A stretch of 5,528 bases of DNA, taken from NCBI GenBank assembly GCA_002305615.1, contig DBPU01000099.1, positions 1 to 5,528 on the forward strand, in the 5' to 3' direction. Of this stretch, positions 1-4,942 are shown piece after piece. Both the position numbers and the translations under genes were made by a program. Below the pieces are notes generated by a model, which saw nothing but the letters and a program-made list of their open reading frames with translations, searched no databases and was not told the DNA's origin. The number at the start of each line of letters is the position of its first letter. The first letter of the stretch is position 1. The DNA comes from Verrucomicrobia bacterium UBA1412 (GTDB lineage: Bacteria > Verrucomicrobiota > Verrucomicrobiia > Limisphaerales > UBA1412).

Positions 1-170
1 GCCTCTTTGAGCGACTCCACAGCCCCAAATTTAGGCGTCGCATCTATGGGCAGAATAACTGCCTTAATCCCTTGTTTTTCCAAGGCCGCCAGCACTTCAG
101 CTCGCCCGGATTCGCAGAGTGAGGAAGGGAAAAAACCTCGAGTCCCTACGATTACTCCTAATGTTGTCAT
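1..170 (-). CDS. L-fucose/L-arabinose isomerase-like protein, N-terminal fragment (gene runs off the left edge)
   Basis: Only the first 56 codons are in the window. They begin with the ATG complementary to 168-170, and the frame stays open to the left edge. The fragment starts MTTLGVIVGTRGFFP, followed by a helix-like stretch (SGRAEVLAALEKQGIKAVIL) and then PIDATPKFGAVESL. This beta-strand, R-x-F-F-P, 'GR.E.L..LE..GI' layout is how proteins of the FucI/AraA-like isomerase superfamily usually begin. Known members interconvert aldoses and ketoses, and many relatives of this type are annotated only as fucose isomerase-like. The catalytic metal-binding residues lie in the missing part, so activity and substrate cannot be judged. 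No clear Shine-Dalgarno sequence precedes the ATG; the upstream bases are A/T-rich. The gene is divergent from the sugar symporter at 328, which suggests that uptake and isomerisation of one sugar are controlled together. The family call rests on pattern recognition of a short fragment. Confidence 0.72.
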   Translation of the reverse strand, partial: MTTLGVIVGTRGFFPSSLCESGRAEVLAALEKQGIKAVILPIDATPKFGAVESLKE

Positions 171-231
171 AAAATTTCAATTTTTCGTCTGGAAAACTAA
201 CACTCCAAACGCACTTAACACTTGCAGACTC

Positions 232-260
232 CTTATAACAGGTTTAGGATGGACTCACAA
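232..260 (-). promoter_or_regulatory. Predicted sigma-70-type promoter for the isomerase-like gene
   Basis: On the minus strand, TTGTGA (255-260; four of six matches to TTGACA) is followed after exactly 17 nt by TATAAG (232-237; five of six matches to TATAAT). Transcription would start near 225, giving a leader of about 55 nt before the ATG at 170. The -35 box overlaps the right half-site of the CACAA/TTGTG palindrome at 256-270, as expected for a regulated promoter. This is a sequence match only. Confidence 0.42.
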
Positions 261-270
261 GTTTTTTGTG
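256..270. promoter_or_regulatory. Inverted repeat CACAA-N5-TTGTG, possible operator
   Basis: CACAA (256-260) and TTGTG (266-270) form a perfect 5-bp inverted repeat around a T-rich 5-nt centre. It lies over the predicted -35 box of the minus-strand promoter. A regulator bound here could block transcription of the isomerase-like gene. The arms are short and chance occurrence in AT-rich DNA is quite possible. No regulator gene is in the window. Confidence 0.22.
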
Positions 271-273
271 GCT

Positions 274-289
274 TTGGAGCCCTCTCCAA
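274..289. promoter_or_regulatory. 16-bp palindrome TTGGAG-N4-CTCCAA, possible operator
   Basis: TTGGAG (274-279) and CTCCAA (284-289) are perfect inverted repeats separated by CCCT, near the middle of the divergent spacer. A further half-site-like copy, CTCCAAA, occurs at 203-209 in the predicted leader of the isomerase-like gene. Near-symmetric sites of this size are typical of dimeric repressors or activators in sugar operons. Whether a protein binds here is inference. As RNA from the plus strand it would form only a short hairpin. Confidence 0.3.
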
Positions 290-303
290 GTCACTGTTGT
301 AAT
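274..303 (+). promoter_or_regulatory. Weak candidate promoter for the symporter gene
   Basis: TTGGAG (274-279; three of six matches to the -35 consensus) is followed after 18 nt by TGTAAT (298-303; five of six matches to the -10 consensus). This would place the transcription start near 310 and leave a short leader of about 18 nt before the ATG at 328. The -35 element would coincide with the left arm of the 274-289 palindrome. The -35 match is poor, so this is only the best candidate seen; an activator-dependent or different-sigma promoter is equally possible. Confidence 0.2.
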
Positions 304-327
304 AACAAAACGCAAACAAATTGAAAA

Positions 328-2073
328 ATGCATGCTATAGACTGGTGTATTATCGCCGGGTACTTCGCCCTAGTAGTTGGCGTAGCTACCTGGGTTTCCA
401 AACGAAATAAGGATACGGCGGACGATTTCTTTCTGGCAGGCCGCAATCTGGCCTGGTGGGTAATCGGCGCTTCCATCTTCTCCTCCAATATCGGCTCAGA
501 GCACTTAGTAGGTCTGGCTGGCTCGGGAGCTACCGATGGCGTCGCCATGGCTCACTACGAACTGCACGCCTGGTGCGTGCTCATCCTGGGCTGGATATTG
601 ATCCCCTTCTTTATGCGAGGCAAAGTCTTCACGATGCCCGAATTCCTTGAAAAACGTTTTTCTCCCTCTTGTCGCACCATTCTCTCTATAGTCTCGCTGG
701 TCTCCTACGTGGTCACCAAAGTCGCCGTAGGTATCTTTGCCGGCGGCGTTGTCTTCTCGGCTCTGTTGCCCGAAATGCACATCGGCCCCATCGATAGCTT
801 CTGGATTGGCAGCATCATCGTTCTCTGCATGGCCGGTCTCTACGTCATCCTGGGCGGTATGCGCGCCGTCGCCTACACCGATATCATTCAGGTAGCGGTG
901 TTGGTTCTGGGCTCTGCCCTGCTCACTTATTACGGCTTGAAAGCTCTGGGCGGCTGGGATGTCCTGAGAGATACCTTGAGCAGCGAAATGTTTAACCTCT
1001 GGAAGCCGCTCATTCCCGCCGGCGTAGAGGGCACCTGGGCTCCCATTAAAGAGCAAGGGCGCATGGCCTGGTATTTCAATACGAACTACCCCTGGATCGG
1101 GATGCTCTTCTGCGCGCCCATTATCGGCCTCTGGTATTGGTGTACTGACCAATATATCGTCCAGCGCGCTCTGGGCGCTCCCAATCAGACGGAAGCACGC
1201 CGCGGCTGTATTTTTGCCGGTGCACTGAAGCTTCTGCCCGTTTTCATTTTCATTATTCCCGGAATGATCTGTTTTGCACTTGCGAAACATGGTCAATACG
1301 AAGCACTCAATGTCCTGATCAACGAGGATGGCTCTGTCAACCGCCTGGCCGCTCAGGGCGCTTTCCCCATGCTGGTTAAAACGGTTCTGCCTACAGGCGT
1401 GCGCGGTGTCGTCGTTGCAGGCCTCATGGCGGCCCTCATGGGATCTCTGGCAGGCACCTTTAACGCCTCTTCCACGCTCTTCACCATGGATATTTTCCGC
1501 AGAATTCGCCCTCAGGCACCCCAACATATGCTCGTCTGGGTCGGCCGTCTGGCTGTCGCTATCATGGTCATTATCGGACTGTTATGGATCGAAGTCATCC
1601 GTGGTGCCGATGGTCTCTATAACTACCTCCAATCGGTTCAGGGCTACCTGGCTCCTCCGATTTTCGTGGTCTTCTTCTTCGGCATTTTCTGGAAGCGCCT
1701 CAATGCCAAAGGCTGTATCTCAGCCCTGATTGTAGGCTTTGTTCTGGGCCTTTTCCGTATGGCAGTCGATACCCCTCTGACCCTGGGCCTCCTCGAAAAT
1801 GGCTACGCGGAAGGTTCCTTCCTCTGGATCGTGAACAATATCTACTTCCAGTATTTCAGCGTCCTGATCACCCTGGTCTCCGTCCTCGTTATGGTGGGTG
1901 TCAGCTATGCGACTCAAGAGCCCGATTATGTTAAGATTAAAGGGCTCACCTACGGCAACGTCACCCCTGAGCAGAGGCGAGAGACTCGCGAGAGCTGGAA
2001 TTGGAAAGATGTCCTGGGCACTTGCATAGTCCTGGGGATGATTCTTGCTGCCTACATGTATTTCAACGGTTAA
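328..2073 (+). CDS. Sodium/solute symporter of the SSS family (SGLT-like), probable sugar transporter
   Basis: This complete 581-residue inner-membrane protein has about 14 hydrophobic segments (roughly 5-23, 43-66, 78-96, 117-146, 158-178, 184-204, 252-271, 297-318, 354-388, 402-424, 440-457, 463-481, 508-528, 561-579). SSS proteins couple inward sodium flow to solute uptake. Diagnostic stretches are DDFFLAGRNLAWW (32-44), SSNIGSEHLVGLAGSG (52-67), MPEFLEKRF (103-111), LGGMRAVAYTDIIQ (175-188), YWCTDQYIVQRAL (270-282) and FNASSTLFTMDIF (378-390). Placed by eye against remembered Vibrio vSGLT numbering, N54, E78, K301 and Q435 fall at sugar-contacting positions and S373 at a Na2-site serine, while H59 replaces the expected Gln and G372 the other serine. 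That favours a sugar substrate; fucose or a similar sugar is only inferred from the divergent isomerase-like gene. An in-frame stop at 322-324 makes the ATG at 328 the natural start. It has no Shine-Dalgarno sequence. Confidence 0.93.
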   Translation: MHAIDWCIIAGYFALVVGVATWVSKRNKDTADDFFLAGRNLAWWVIGASIFSSNIGSEHLVGLAGSGATDGVAMAHYELHAWCVLILGWILIPFFMRGKVFTMPEFLEKRFSPSCRTILSIVSLVSYVVTKVAVGIFAGGVVFSALLPEMHIGPIDSFWIGSIIVLCMAGLYVILGGMRAVAYTDIIQVAVLVLGSALLTYYGLKALGGWDVLRDTLSSEMFNLWKPLIPAGVEGTWAPIKEQGRMAWYFNTNYPWIGMLFCAPIIGLWYWCTDQYIVQRALGAPNQTEARRGCIFAGALKLLPVFIFIIPGMICFALAKHGQYEALNVLINEDGSVNRLAAQGAFPMLVKTVLPTGVRGVVVAGLMAALMGSLAGTFNASSTLFTMDIFRRIRPQAPQHMLVWVGRLAVAIMVIIGLLWIEVIRGADGLYNYLQSVQGYLAPPIFVVFFFGIFWKRLNAKGCISALIVGFVLGLFRMAVDTPLTLGLLENGYAEGSFLWIVNNIYFQYFSVLITLVSVLVMVGVSYATQEPDYVKIKGLTYGNVTPEQRRETRESWNWKDVLGTCIVLGMILAAYMYFNG

Positions 2074-2091
2074 ACGATTAAACCGATATTT

Positions 2092-2142
2092 AACCCTCAC
2101 CTGTCAGCTTACAGCAGGATGGGTGAGGGTTGATTATTTTTT
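2092..2142 (+). terminator. Strong intrinsic terminator after the symporter gene
   Basis: AACCCTCACC (2092-2101) and GGTGAGGGTT (2122-2131) form a perfect 10-bp stem around a 20-nt loop. Outer pairs (T2091-G2132, T2090-A2133) and an inner T-G pair can lengthen it, and the loop has its own small CTGT/ACAG pairing. The stem is followed by a T-rich tail ending in six T (2137-2142). It begins 19 nt after the symporter stop codon, the usual place for Rho-independent termination. It also ends only 18 nt before the next start codon, and its right arm has a competing partner there. Confidence 0.85.
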
Positions 2143-2174
2143 GAACCTGCTCCTTACGCGATGATTAACCCTCA
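2124..2174 (+). promoter_or_regulatory. Alternative RNA helix sequestering the start codon of the ATP-grasp-like gene
   Basis: TGAGGGTTGATTAT (2124-2137) can pair continuously with ATGATTAACCCTCA (2161-2174), giving 12 Watson-Crick and 2 G-U pairs around a 23-nt loop. The partner includes the ATG itself. The helix uses most of the terminator's right arm, so it cannot coexist with the terminator hairpin. The basis is the 10-nt direct repeat TTAACCCTCA at 2090-2099 and 2165-2174. In read-through RNA the two folds would be alternatives: terminator formed with the start codon free, or terminator broken with the start codon buried. The base pairing is visible; any regulatory role is inference. Confidence 0.4.
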
Positions 2175-3456
2175 TACTGTCCGAGATACCCTCAAACGGG
2201 AAGGCCTCTTCTCCGCCCACCAGTGGAGAATCTCTGAAGAGCCCTTCTATCTTTCCTCTGCCCTGCATCAGGAAATAGAATCTCTGGGGCGCATTCTTCT
2301 CCAGTTCTATCGCTCGATCAATCTCCTCTATTTCCAAAGCGTCGCCGGGAAGATGCCCCGATGGATTTCCGATCTGATGGATGCCGGCAAACCCTCCTGG
2401 CTGGTCGAACTCCAGCGGCACCGCGTTTTTAAAGGCGCTTTACCTCGGGTCATCCGTCCCGATCTGCTCCTGACTGAAGAGGGAATCCGCATCACCGAGC
2501 TGGATAGTGTCCCCGGAGGCATCGGGCTCCTTGACTCTCTGCAGAAAATTTACCTCGGCCGGGACACCATGCAGAAGGGCTTCCTTTCAATTTTTGATGA
2601 GGACCGTCCGGTCAAAATAATCGTCTCGGAGGAATCCGGTTCCTATCGTCCGGAAATGGAATACCTGACCCGCCATCTGGGACCTGACCGCTTTCAGGTT
2701 GTCGATGAATATCACCGCAATTTCCCGTCCGGCTCCTCTGTCTATCGTTTTTTTGAGCTCTTTGATCTGGAGAATATCCCCTGCGCAAAAGAATTGTTTG
2801 AGCGCGCACTTCAAAAAGATATTTTCCTCACTCCTCCGCCCAAAACCATCCTGGAAGAAAAACTCTGGCTGGCTCTCCTCTGGAATCACACGCTCCGCGA
2901 CTTTTGGCGACAGGAACTGGGAAGCCTCTTTTTCGATAAAATGCTCCGGATGGTACCCCGCTCCTGGATTCTGGATCCTCAGCCCCTGCCCTATCATGCG
3001 GAGCACCCGCAGCTGGGTATTCACGATTGGTCTGAGCTCGCACAGTTCACCCAGTCCCAAAGAGAACTTGTGATCAAGGTCAGCGGTTTTTCTGAAAAAG
3101 CCTGGGGCTCACGCGGCGTCTGGATCGGTAGCGACCTTTCCAAAAAAGAGTGGACCCACGTCGTGGAAGAATCTCTCCGGCAATTCGGCACCTCTCCTCA
3201 CCTTTTGATGCGCTTTACACCCGGCAAAACAATTCCGGCCTCCTGGTTTGATTTCGAGACCGGCACCCGCAACCAGATGAATGCCCGGGTGCGCCTCTGC
3301 CCCTATTACTTCATCAAGGGCGACCCGCAAACACAAGGCCGAGCCCTCCACTGCGGAACCCTGGCGACCTTATGTGCTGATGACAAAAAGATCATCCACG
3401 GCATGTCCGACGCCATCCTGCTGCCCGCCGCCCCCGAGACCAAAACCGCTGAGTAA
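2161..3456 (+). CDS. Hypothetical protein resembling circularly permuted ATP-grasp enzymes
   Basis: This complete 431-residue protein has no signal peptide or membrane segment and is probably cytoplasmic. The N-terminal third (1-135) holds RPDLLLTEEGIRITELDSVPGGIGL (split here as RPDLLLTEEG, 99-108, and TELDSVPGGIG, 112-122). This resembles the 'DG....E.N..PGG' substrate-side segment of circularly permuted ATP-grasp proteins. Residues 195-240 run YRFFELFDLENIP, then ALQKDIFLTPP, then LEEKLWLALL (231-240), matching the family's 'R...D..., v.NP..., LLEDKALLALL' block; K234 would be the ATP-contacting lysine. Residues 303-323 (LVIKVSGF...WGSRGVWIG) look like the second nucleotide-binding strand and Gly-rich loop, with K306. 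ARVRLCPYYF (375-384) and HGMSDAILLPAA (413-424) look like the C-terminal core. Such enzymes usually form amide bonds using ATP, but the substrate is unknown. An in-frame stop at 2131-2133 and the lack of another upstream ATG support the start, which has no Shine-Dalgarno sequence. Confidence 0.8.
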   Translation: MINPHTVRDTLKREGLFSAHQWRISEEPFYLSSALHQEIESLGRILLQFYRSINLLYFQSVAGKMPRWISDLMDAGKPSWLVELQRHRVFKGALPRVIRPDLLLTEEGIRITELDSVPGGIGLLDSLQKIYLGRDTMQKGFLSIFDEDRPVKIIVSEESGSYRPEMEYLTRHLGPDRFQVVDEYHRNFPSGSSVYRFFELFDLENIPCAKELFERALQKDIFLTPPPKTILEEKLWLALLWNHTLRDFWRQELGSLFFDKMLRMVPRSWILDPQPLPYHAEHPQLGIHDWSELAQFTQSQRELVIKVSGFSEKAWGSRGVWIGSDLSKKEWTHVVEESLRQFGTSPHLLMRFTPGKTIPASWFDFETGTRNQMNARVRLCPYYFIKGDPQTQGRALHCGTLATLCADDKKIIHGMSDAILLPAAPETKTAE

Positions 3457-3488
3457 ATCCGGAGGCCACTTTCCGTTTTCCCTGTATC

Positions 3489-4202
3489 CTAATTGCCGTA
3501 GCGCCTCTCAATCCCCAGGACGTACTTGGAGCAGCGCGTGAGGCGAAATGGCAAACCGTTGGTGATTGCTTGAGCCTCTTGCGCATATTTCAACGGATAT
3601 TTCAGCTCCAGAATAATCGGTGTTGACCGGGTCCTGTTGAGGTTAAACCACTCCAGGCATGGCCGGGCCGGATCATAAAACTCCAGCCCCATATCCAGAG
3701 TGATTCGAAATTTCCCATCCTGGCTCTGATAGTAGTGCCGCCGGTAGCGGTTCAATAGCGCAGGCGAAAACATCTTCAGATGGTCTCTGTACCCCTCTTC
3801 CACTTCTTCAGAGAAAGGCAGGGCTCCCATCAGCGATTGCCCGGGCGCATGAGGCTCCAGTACGAAGCGGGGGAATTTTTTTATAATCTTTCCGCCCAGC
3901 AATCCCCGCCGTAATTTGAATTCCAGCCGCGGCTCTCGAATCTCCCCCTCCAAATCACCATACCAGCGAACACGCACCTTGTACCGGTTGGAAACCCCAT
4001 TCACATGGACGTAATAACAGCTCAAGGCGGGGCTATCCAGATAGATGCTGTTTACCCAACGGGCCGGATAGAGCTCCCGGAAACAGGCCGGGTGCAGCCA
4101 TAGTAGCGAAACAACTTCCTCCAACGATAAGTCGCTGGTGAGAAACTTCCGCTCGTATCTGGCATCGCCCAAAGCCAATGTGCCCAGTACCGATGTAATC
4201 AT
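3489..4202 (-). CDS. VTC-domain protein (polyphosphate polymerase-like triphosphate tunnel enzyme)
   Basis: This complete 237-residue protein is almost entirely one VTC domain. The tunnel-strand motifs appear in order: RYERKF (15-20), NSIYLDS (51-57), RYKVRVRWYG (73-82), RLEFKLRRG (92-100), NRYRRHYY (151-158), FRITLD (165-170), ILELKYP (197-203) and RLTRCSKYVLGIERR (220-234). The alternating Lys/Arg and Glu side chains would line a tunnel that binds triphosphate and a divalent metal. In yeast, the Vtc4 domain of this family makes polyphosphate from ATP on the cytoplasmic side of a membrane. The length and motif set look complete, so activity is plausible but not shown. No membrane segment is present; the adjoining DUF4956 protein, 30 nt upstream, could supply the anchor. 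The nearest SD-like bases (GGAAGG) lie about 13-14 nt before the ATG. No terminator is seen after the stop, which faces the ATP-grasp-like gene. Confidence 0.88.
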   Translation of the reverse strand: MITSVLGTLALGDARYERKFLTSDLSLEEVVSLLWLHPACFRELYPARWVNSIYLDSPALSCYYVHVNGVSNRYKVRVRWYGDLEGEIREPRLEFKLRRGLLGGKIIKKFPRFVLEPHAPGQSLMGALPFSEEVEEGYRDHLKMFSPALLNRYRRHYYQSQDGKFRITLDMGLEFYDPARPCLEWFNLNRTRSTPIILELKYPLKYAQEAQAITNGLPFRLTRCSKYVLGIERRYGN

Positions 4203-4211
4203 AATTTGAAT

Positions 4212-4226
4212 GGAGCCTTCCGCTCC
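4212..4226 (-). other. Small GC-rich hairpin between the DUF4956 and VTC genes
   Basis: Read on the minus strand, GGAGC and GCTCC form a perfect 5-bp inverted repeat around a GGAAG loop. It lies between the DUF4956 stop codon (4233-4235) and the VTC start (4202). The loop contains the only purine-rich SD-like bases upstream of the VTC gene, 14 nt from its ATG. It might affect ribosome access or RNA processing, but it is short and may be chance. Confidence 0.22.
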
Positions 4227-4232
4227 GGATTG

Positions 4233-4913
4233 CTACATCCCCAGTCCCCGATCATCTACGAAGCTGATCCTCGCACTGGAATCGAGCTCCCTCACATCGT
4301 GGCTGAATTCCTCCAGTTTACCCGGACTCGAGAACTGAACGACAAACGAGAGATCATTCCTCTCGGGCGTCTCGTCAAAACGCCGCAAACTCGCGCTGGC
4401 TCCATGCTTGGCTAACAGATCCACAACGTCTTTAATCCCGATCTTCCGATTGCTCGAGATATGCGCGCACACATGTTTCTGCGTATTCCGGGGCCGGGAA
4501 AAGCTCCGAAGAATAATGATGGCGATAATGACAACCAGCGCGCAAATGGTAAGCAGCGGTTCACCTGCACCCAGCCCCAGCCCAATCCCGATGGCCAGGA
4601 ACAGATACGCAAGCTCTTCGGGCTCTTTAATGGCCGCCCTGAACCGGACGATCGAAAGCGCACCCACCAGTCCCAGAGAAAGAGCCAATGACGATTTGAC
4701 GATGCTGATCACCAGCATGGTCGTAAGCGCCAGCATCAAAAAATTCCGGGCAAATATCTTCCGGTTGGATAATGACTCCCCGTATCTCCCATATACCCAC
4801 CCCAATACCCACGCCAATAGAGCGGTAATAACTAAGTTCGCTGCAAAGACAGGCAATACGCTTTTCGCATTCCCCATAACCCACTGTTCCTTCAATAACG
4901 TTGTGATATCCAT
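4233..4913 (-). CDS. DUF4956 family membrane protein
   Basis: This complete 226-residue protein has an N-terminal membrane half and a soluble C-terminal half. Hydrophobic segments lie at about 18-42, 55-74 and 100-136. The family hallmark is the segment 75-117, containing SLALSLGLVGALSIVRFR (75-92) and KEPEELAYLFLAIGIGLGLG (96-115), with charged R90/R92 and E97/E99/E100 set among hydrophobic stretches. After 140 the chain becomes soluble, with alternating strands and helices (KIGIKDVVDLLAKHG, LSFVVQFSS, EEFSHDVRELD, RISFVDD), which suggests a small ferredoxin/ACT-like regulatory or docking domain; that last point is inference. The family's biochemical function is unknown to me. Members often sit beside VTC-domain and CotH genes, as here. 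The start codon is 29 nt after the CotH stop and is preceded by a purine-rich run with a weak AAGAGA ribosome-binding site. A membrane partner for the VTC enzyme is the simplest reading. Confidence 0.86.
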   Translation of the reverse strand: MDITTLLKEQWVMGNAKSVLPVFAANLVITALLAWVLGWVYGRYGESLSNRKIFARNFLMLALTTMLVISIVKSSLALSLGLVGALSIVRFRAAIKEPEELAYLFLAIGIGLGLGAGEPLLTICALVVIIAIIILRSFSRPRNTQKHVCAHISSNRKIGIKDVVDLLAKHGASASLRRFDETPERNDLSFVVQFSSPGKLEEFSHDVRELDSSARISFVDDRGLGM

Positions 4914-4942
4914 AATCTCTTTTTTCTAATTCTCTTGTTCTC

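Noticed and set aside
7..324. Plus-strand 105-codon open frame across the left edge and the spacer
   Set aside because: It overlaps the well-matched isomerase N-terminus on the opposite strand and runs through the promoter region, with no recognisable motif.
291..548. Minus-strand 85-codon open frame at the start of the symporter gene
   Set aside because: It is antisense to the conserved first membrane segments of the symporter and its own sequence has no family features.
505..1527. A 340-codon open frame on the minus strand opposite the symporter
   Set aside because: It lies wholly opposite a clearly conserved SSS transporter. Its composition (many H, Q, D and G residues, no recognisable motif) is that of an antisense frame.
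2074..2160. A conventional promoter for the ATP-grasp-like gene in this gap
   Set aside because: No -35/-10 pair with acceptable matches and spacing was found by eye; most of the gap is taken up by the terminator.
2587..3060. Minus-strand open frame of 157 codons inside the ATP-grasp-like gene
   Set aside because: It is an antisense shadow of a longer gene with recognisable motifs, and no domain or start context supports it.
4408..4929. Plus-strand open frame of 173 codons opposite the DUF4956 gene
   Set aside because: The minus-strand protein has the family hallmark and sits in a co-directional cassette; the plus-strand frame has no recognisable domain.
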